From NCBI GenBank assembly GCA_947457285.1, contig CANGVZ010000006.1, positions 1 through 19,145 on the forward strand: 19,145 bases of DNA, given 5' to 3'. The position numbers were made by a program, and so were the translations under genes. This DNA comes from Flavobacteriales bacterium. GTDB taxonomy: Bacteria; Bacteroidota; Bacteroidia; Flavobacteriales_D; Sanyastnellaceae. Each line of letters starts with the position of its first letter. Position 1 is the stretch's first letter. Below the pieces are notes generated by a model. That model did no database searches. It had not been told where the DNA came from and was given only the letters and a program-made list of their open reading frames with translations. This document shows positions 15,575 through 19,145 of the stretch, in pieces.

Positions 15575-16792
15575 CTAGCGATTCAGCGGATACTCGCTGA
15601 CCCAATGGAAGCCTCTATTCATTAATAGGAAATCCTCCTTTCCCAAGCGTTTGGTCAAGATTCTGATGGTATCCGCCTGTTGAATATTTGTAAACCTCAC
15701 ACTGTCTTCGGCATATAAATCGTAGTTAAATGAAATAGAAGTAGAGTCAAGTCTGAAGTTGAAATCTATGGTTCTCTTTGTTGTATCGATTTGAAGTTCC
15801 AACTGATTTCTTGTCCCTGAATAGTCGGTGACTGATCCGTAAAGAGAGTTAATCAACATTTTTTCCCATTTCAATACTGGAATACTATCATTGCTGTACT
15901 CTATGGATTCTATTCTGTATACACCATTCAGATAATCTGCAGGTTCCTTCATTTCCTCATTGAAAGAAAAAAAGTCTAAGCTCACCAAAACCACAACAAG
16001 CAATGTTTTTAAAACAGTGAAAACAATTTCTACCGTTTTATTTCCAAATTCAATATAGCTCAGCGAAACAGGTTGAGCATTTCCTCCTGTTAAGAAAAGT
16101 AATATATTCTTGACTGCAGGTGAAATAATAATGAACGCCGATAACAAAAGATGAAATGAAAAAATCTTCACCGGTACATCGTAAAACATGTTTAATAAAA
16201 ACACATTGAGCATTATCGCAAAGCCCATTATCCCACCAATTAAAGACGACCTTTTGTATAATAACAATACACCAGCGAGCGTTTCCGCAACGCCTATAAA
16301 TAGCGTGTACTCTCGTGAATAAGCCATAAACGTCCAGAGGAGACCCATGGGAGACTTATTGCCAAAAGTAGAGTCGAGATGATAAAGTTCTATTTGTCCA
16401 AACTGACCATTCACATAGAGTTTAGCGATACCATAGAAAATAAGAAATAGTCCCAGATAGAACCTCAAATAAACACGAATAAAATTCATGATCGCATCAA
16501 GATTATTCCTAACGTATCGAATGAATATAAGTATAATCGAAATCAAGGTACTGAGCAATGCGATGGATACTACATTGAGCCAATCCATTTGTGTATCGCC
16601 ACTTCCCGTCATTTCTGGTCGCACTACATTATCCAATCCAAATAATATTTGTCCCACTAACTTTGAGAGTGGATCAAAGCGATGAGCAATCATCTCCGCG
16701 GGAATGATCATATCCAATGGAAAAGGAAAAACTAAAAGGAAGGCGTAACTGCAAATCCAAACTTTGAAACAGTCCTTCATGAAAGAAAACAT
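15575..16792 (-). CDS. DoxX-like multi-pass membrane protein with C-terminal extracytoplasmic domain
   Basis: The product is 405 residues from the chosen ATG. The N-terminal two thirds carry about seven to eight hydrophobic helices, including a DoxX-like core (FYLGLFLIFYGIAKLYV, then YTLFIGVAETLAGVLLLYKR, GFAIMLNVFLLNMFYDVPVK). After the last helix (LLVVVLVSLDFFSF) comes a soluble domain of about 130 residues ending RGFHWVSEYPLNR, which I recall as a common ending of such Bacteroidota proteins. The frame stays open to a TTG at 16819, but that codon lies within a perfect -7 promoter element, so the ATG at 16790-16792 is preferred; an ATG at 16780 is also possible. The function is not known. 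The gene lies between VanW and MBOAT genes on the same strand. Confidence 0.8.
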   Translation of the reverse strand: MFSFMKDCFKVWICSYAFLLVFPFPLDMIIPAEMIAHRFDPLSKLVGQILFGLDNVVRPEMTGSGDTQMDWLNVVSIALLSTLISIILIFIRYVRNNLDAIMNFIRVYLRFYLGLFLIFYGIAKLYVNGQFGQIELYHLDSTFGNKSPMGLLWTFMAYSREYTLFIGVAETLAGVLLLYKRSSLIGGIMGFAIMLNVFLLNMFYDVPVKIFSFHLLLSAFIIISPAVKNILLFLTGGNAQPVSLSYIEFGNKTVEIVFTVLKTLLVVVLVSLDFFSFNEEMKEPADYLNGVYRIESIEYSNDSIPVLKWEKMLINSLYGSVTDYSGTRNQLELQIDTTKRTIDFNFRLDSTSISFNYDLYAEDSVRFTNIQQADTIRILTKRLGKEDFLLMNRGFHWVSEYPLNR

Positions 16793-16816
16793 AGTACTTG
16801 GTATTAGTGACGAAAT

Positions 16817-16824
16817 CAAAAGTA
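16817..16824 (-). promoter_or_regulatory. -7 promoter element for the DoxX-like gene
   Basis: On the minus strand this reads TACTTTTG, an exact TAnnTTTG match, 24 bases before the ATG at 16792. A TTG lies 24 bases upstream of it, slightly beyond the usual spacing. It implies separate transcription of the DoxX-like gene within the otherwise co-directional run. Confidence 0.45.
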
Positions 16825-16866
16825 AAAATAAATGAGCTTGCCCCGCTACAACGACCTTTGATTCTC

Positions 16867-17682
16867 CTACTTATCCAAGAGCGGGTTGTACATCATGATT
16901 GCATTGTTCTCTGTGACAAGTTCTGTTGTCACCTCTTCAGATTTTAAATTAGTTATTCGTTTCCAAATCTTATTGTGTCTTGTGTATCCGCCCCACCACT
17001 GCTGATTAAAGTGATGATCCGTCTCAAAGATTTCGTAGGACACTTCTAAATCCTGATTGCACGTAATTTGACCATTCAGGTATTCCTGATCTATCCAGAG
17101 ATTCAGCTGAAAAGATTTATCCGTATCATTTTTTAATTGCAAATCGACATAGTTGTAAGAAAGTGTAGCCCCACACGCAAAAGGAATTGTACGGTTGACA
17201 TCAGGAAAAACATCATAACCATGCCTCCATCGTTCCTTTATTGTAAGTGGTGTATGCAGGGCCATCCAGTACAAGAGATTTCCCAGTTGACAAAGTCCTC
17301 CTCCAATATCCTTTAACACTTTTCCATTATGCAAAGTCATGCCTTCCAAATAGCCTTTTGATCGTGTCGGCCTACCTACCAAACGCCACAGTGAGAATGT
17401 TTGTCCTGGTTGTATCACCACCTTATCCAAGTTTGCGATAGCAAGTTTAAGGTTCGTTACTTTATTATGCTGCAAATACATTTCCACATCTTTGAGAGGG
17501 CGCAACAAAAAAGAGCGATGTTGCATGATAGGAAAATTATAAGATGTTTGAAAGTCTTGTTTGGCAAAAACATCTTTGCCAAAAAACCAATGCCATCGGC
17601 GTTTGAGAATGAAATATTCTCTTCCGAAATATTTGCGAAAGCGCCCTCTGTGTATTGGTTTTTCTACACGGTTGTTGTTCAT
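16867..17682 (-). CDS. VanW family protein
   Basis: The protein has 271 residues. The VanW signature occupies about residues 75-185: VIQPGQTFSLWRLVGRPT, GGGLCQLGNLLYWMAL with C131, ERWRHGYDVFPD and FACGATLSYNYVDLQLKN. There is no signal peptide or transmembrane helix; the N-terminus is strongly basic and aromatic (RGRFRKYFGREYFILKRRW). VanW was named from enterococcal vancomycin-resistance clusters, but its role is unclear, and homologues are common in bacteria without resistance, so resistance should not be inferred. The conserved GGGxCQ cysteine and nearby His suggest, but do not prove, catalysis. It lies 54 bases after the small membrane gene. Confidence 0.9.
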   Translation of the reverse strand: MNNNRVEKPIHRGRFRKYFGREYFILKRRWHWFFGKDVFAKQDFQTSYNFPIMQHRSFLLRPLKDVEMYLQHNKVTNLKLAIANLDKVVIQPGQTFSLWRLVGRPTRSKGYLEGMTLHNGKVLKDIGGGLCQLGNLLYWMALHTPLTIKERWRHGYDVFPDVNRTIPFACGATLSYNYVDLQLKNDTDKSFQLNLWIDQEYLNGQITCNQDLEVSYEIFETDHHFNQQWWGGYTRHNKIWKRITNLKSEEVTTELVTENNAIMMYNPLLDK

Positions 17683-17700
17683 TTGGATGGGAAAACTTGT

Positions 17701-17713
17701 ATCAATAATTGAT
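17701..17713. promoter_or_regulatory. 13-bp perfect palindrome upstream of the VanW gene
   Basis: ATCAATAATTGAT is a perfect inverted repeat of six bases around one central base, 18 bases upstream of the VanW ATG. It could be an operator half-site pair. It is AT-rich and short, so chance occurrence is quite possible. Confidence 0.2.
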
Positions 17714-17736
17714 TAAGTACCGTCAAAAAATACATA

Positions 17737-17919
17737 CTACATTATTGCACAGACACCTGCCCCGACCAATACATAAACACCCGCTAAAATCAAAAGGATT
17801 TTAGCCACTTTCGGATCTTTCTTAAGCTTTGCCAAGCCCACAATAAATAAGATTATCGCAGGAGAATAAATTAGTAAGAAGATACCAATTATAAACCATA
17901 AAAAACCTGAACCTTCCAT
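17737..17919 (-). CDS. small two-helix membrane protein, 60 residues
   Basis: The product consists of two hydrophobic helices (about residues 6-30 and 41-59) joined by a basic loop, AKLKKDPKVAKI, which should face the cytoplasm. It starts MEGSGFLWFIIGI and has a Pro in the first helix. There is no recognised domain. Coding is supported by the clean helix-loop-helix layout and by tight spacing: the ATG is four bases after the stop of the upstream radical SAM gene, so they should be translated from one mRNA. The function is unknown. Confidence 0.65.
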   Translation of the reverse strand: MEGSGFLWFIIGIFLLIYSPAIILFIVGLAKLKKDPKVAKILLILAGVYVLVGAGVCAIM

Positions 17920-17923
17920 ATGA

Positions 17924-19145
17924 TTAGTGAATTTGTGTTCTTAATCTTTCAAGATAACTTTTTTTCTCATCCCGATAAAACAAATTCATCGTTTCGAAAG
18001 GAATGATTTGATTGTCCTTATTTACTATATGTACGCATGATTTTTTTACAGCCCTTACATCAAAATTATATGCATCAATAAATTGCATAATGATAATCCT
18101 GAACAGGTTGTCATAGCCCAAGTTTGGAGCTTCTATATTCGGCAAGCAACAAAGCAAGTGATGTAATTTTGATGACGCTACATCAGTAGAAGTGCCAGTG
18201 CTGAATATCTCAAACATACGGCGATGCAAGGCCTCATCCTGTTCATAGACAATTGTATTCTTGCTATTATCCAACAAGTCTGCAGGATTGATGTATCTTG
18301 TTAGAGGATAAACCTCACCATCAAGTTTGAGCGCATAACCCATTACTAAAGCGTCTGGGTTACAAGGCACTGGTATTAAATCATCCTGAGAGAAAACGGC
18401 GGACTGTTCCAATATCTTTCTTCTCACCTCGGTTAGAGTAATTCTATCTGTTTCATGGTTAAAGTTCTCCAGTCGTCCTGCGATTTGAGTTGGTTGAAAC
18501 GTAACGCCTCGCACGCATCGCTGTTTTAATGCGAAATCAATTACCTTACCTATTTCATGATCATTTAATCCTTTTTGTAGGGTGACAACAAGTGTTGTAG
18601 ATAAATTGAGTTGATTAAGGTGCTCTAAAGCTTGTTCTCGAATCCTCTTCAAACGCGCCCCCCGAAGGGTTTCCAACGCTTCGTCCTCAAAGGAATCAAA
18701 CTGCAAATAGATTTCAAAATCCGGAGCGTATGATTTCAAACGCTCAGTAAACTCAAAGCTTTTTGCAATCTCAATACCATTGGTATTGATCATTAAATGT
18801 TTTATTGGAAGCGACTTCGCGTAATCAAGAATATCTAAAAACTCCGGATGAAGAGTGGGCTCGCCGCCGCTAATTTGAACCACGTCAGGCTCCCGTTCAT
18901 TTTCGACAATAACATCCAGCATCGTCTTCACCTCCTCCAGAGTTCTGTGTCTTCCATAACTTGGAGAGGAGCCCGCATAGCAGGTTGGACAGGTTAAATT
19001 ACATCGATCCGTTATTTCTACGATTGTGAGGCATGAGTGCTGTTCGTGATCGGGACAAAGACCGCAGTCGTATGGACATCCATAATGCGTTTTTGCGTTG
19101 AACTTATATGGCGTTTCAGAAGGCTTATTATAGTTGCGTATATTT
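17924..19145 (-). CDS. radical SAM protein, COG1964/tetraether-synthase-like, 5' end missing
   Basis: The frame is open through the right window edge, so the N-terminus is missing; 406 residues are visible, the first at 19144. Visible residues 20-38 read HYGCPYDCGLCPDHEQHSC (C23, C27, C30, C38), followed by the radical SAM cluster motif CNLTCPTC (C48, C52, C55) and VQISGGEPTLHPEF. This arrangement matches, from memory, the COG1964 group that includes archaeal MJ0619/Tes, the enzyme joining lipid chains into tetraethers, where extra cysteines hold additional Fe-S clusters. The C-terminal region has RIIIMQFIDAYNFDVRAVKK, SCVHIV and IIPFETMN. Some sites that I recall as Cys in relatives are not Cys here. 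It is followed after four bases by the small membrane gene. The family is fairly sure; the reaction is unknown. Confidence 0.82.
   Translation of the reverse strand, partial: NIRNYNKPSETPYKFNAKTHYGCPYDCGLCPDHEQHSCLTIVEITDRCNLTCPTCYAGSSPSYGRHRTLEEVKTMLDVIVENEREPDVVQISGGEPTLHPEFLDILDYAKSLPIKHLMINTNGIEIAKSFEFTERLKSYAPDFEIYLQFDSFEDEALETLRGARLKRIREQALEHLNQLNLSTTLVVTLQKGLNDHEIGKVIDFALKQRCVRGVTFQPTQIAGRLENFNHETDRITLTEVRRKILEQSAVFSQDDLIPVPCNPDALVMGYALKLDGEVYPLTRYINPADLLDNSKNTIVYEQDEALHRRMFEIFSTGTSTDVASSKLHHLLCCLPNIEAPNLGYDNLFRIIIMQFIDAYNFDVRAVKKSCVHIVNKDNQIIPFETMNLFYRDEKKSYLERLRTQIH

Noticed and set aside
16793..16819. TTG start extending the DoxX-like protein by nine residues
   Set aside because: The TTG is part of a perfect TAnnTTTG element, so it would lie upstream of the transcript.
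16867..17682. Vancomycin-resistance interpretation of the VanW gene
   Set aside because: No vanH, vanA, vanX, vanR or vanS homologues are present, and VanW proteins are common in bacteria without resistance.
17401..17712. 103-codon open frame on the plus strand
   Set aside because: It is antisense to the VanW gene and crosses its upstream region; no domain or coding support.
17924..18931. Radical SAM gene beginning at the GTG at 18931
   Set aside because: That start would discard the CX3CX2C cluster motif; the frame continues upstream to the window edge with both Cys motifs.

Overview
The window looks like chromosomal DNA of a Bacteroidota bacterium, probably Flavobacteriales-like. The signs are a secreted protein with a type IX secretion (T9SS) type A C-terminal sorting domain, a second secreted protein with a gliding-associated (type B, CHU_C) C-terminal domain coupled to a PorP/SprF outer-membrane protein, a DUF349 repeat protein, near absence of Shine-Dalgarno sequences, and several copies of the Bacteroidota -7 promoter element TAnnTTTG. 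No rRNA, tRNA, CRISPR array, insertion sequence or phage gene was seen. Coding density is high and no gene-free stretch exceeds 300 bases; the longest gaps are about 100-150 bases.

Layout. Bases 1-4550 (+ strand): the 3' part of a DUF349 gene, a large T9SS cargo gene with its own candidate promoter and a strong terminator, then ribF translationally coupled to a secreted leucine-rich-repeat protein. Bases 4547-8900 (- strand): a pair formed by a Bacteroidota protein of unknown function and rsmI; an operon of a type B CTD protein, PorP/SprF and a YjbR-type protein; and a biotin carboxyl carrier gene divergent from hemW. Bases 8941-13041 (+ strand): hemW, a cyclase-family metal hydrolase and a large B12-binding-type radical SAM protein with a CX4CX2C cluster motif. 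Bases 13058-19145 (- strand): in transcription order a radical SAM protein with an extra N-terminal cysteine motif resembling the COG1964/tetraether-synthase (Tes) group (truncated by the window edge), a 60-residue two-helix membrane protein, a VanW-family protein, a DoxX-like membrane protein, an MBOAT acyltransferase and its SGNH/DltD-like partner.

How the genes fit together. The first two thirds is mostly housekeeping (flavin, rRNA methylation, heme delivery, biotin carrier) mixed with T9SS surface export. The last third is a co-directional run in which five of six products are membrane or envelope proteins and the sixth is a radical SAM enzyme related to lipid-modifying ones. It is the best candidate for an undescribed system, perhaps envelope lipid or glycan modification, but this is inferred from gene content and direction only. 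Four genes (ribF, rsmI, hemW, the large radical SAM gene) appear to start at GTG or TTG, and the hemW -7 element sits so close to its GTG that the mRNA may be leaderless.
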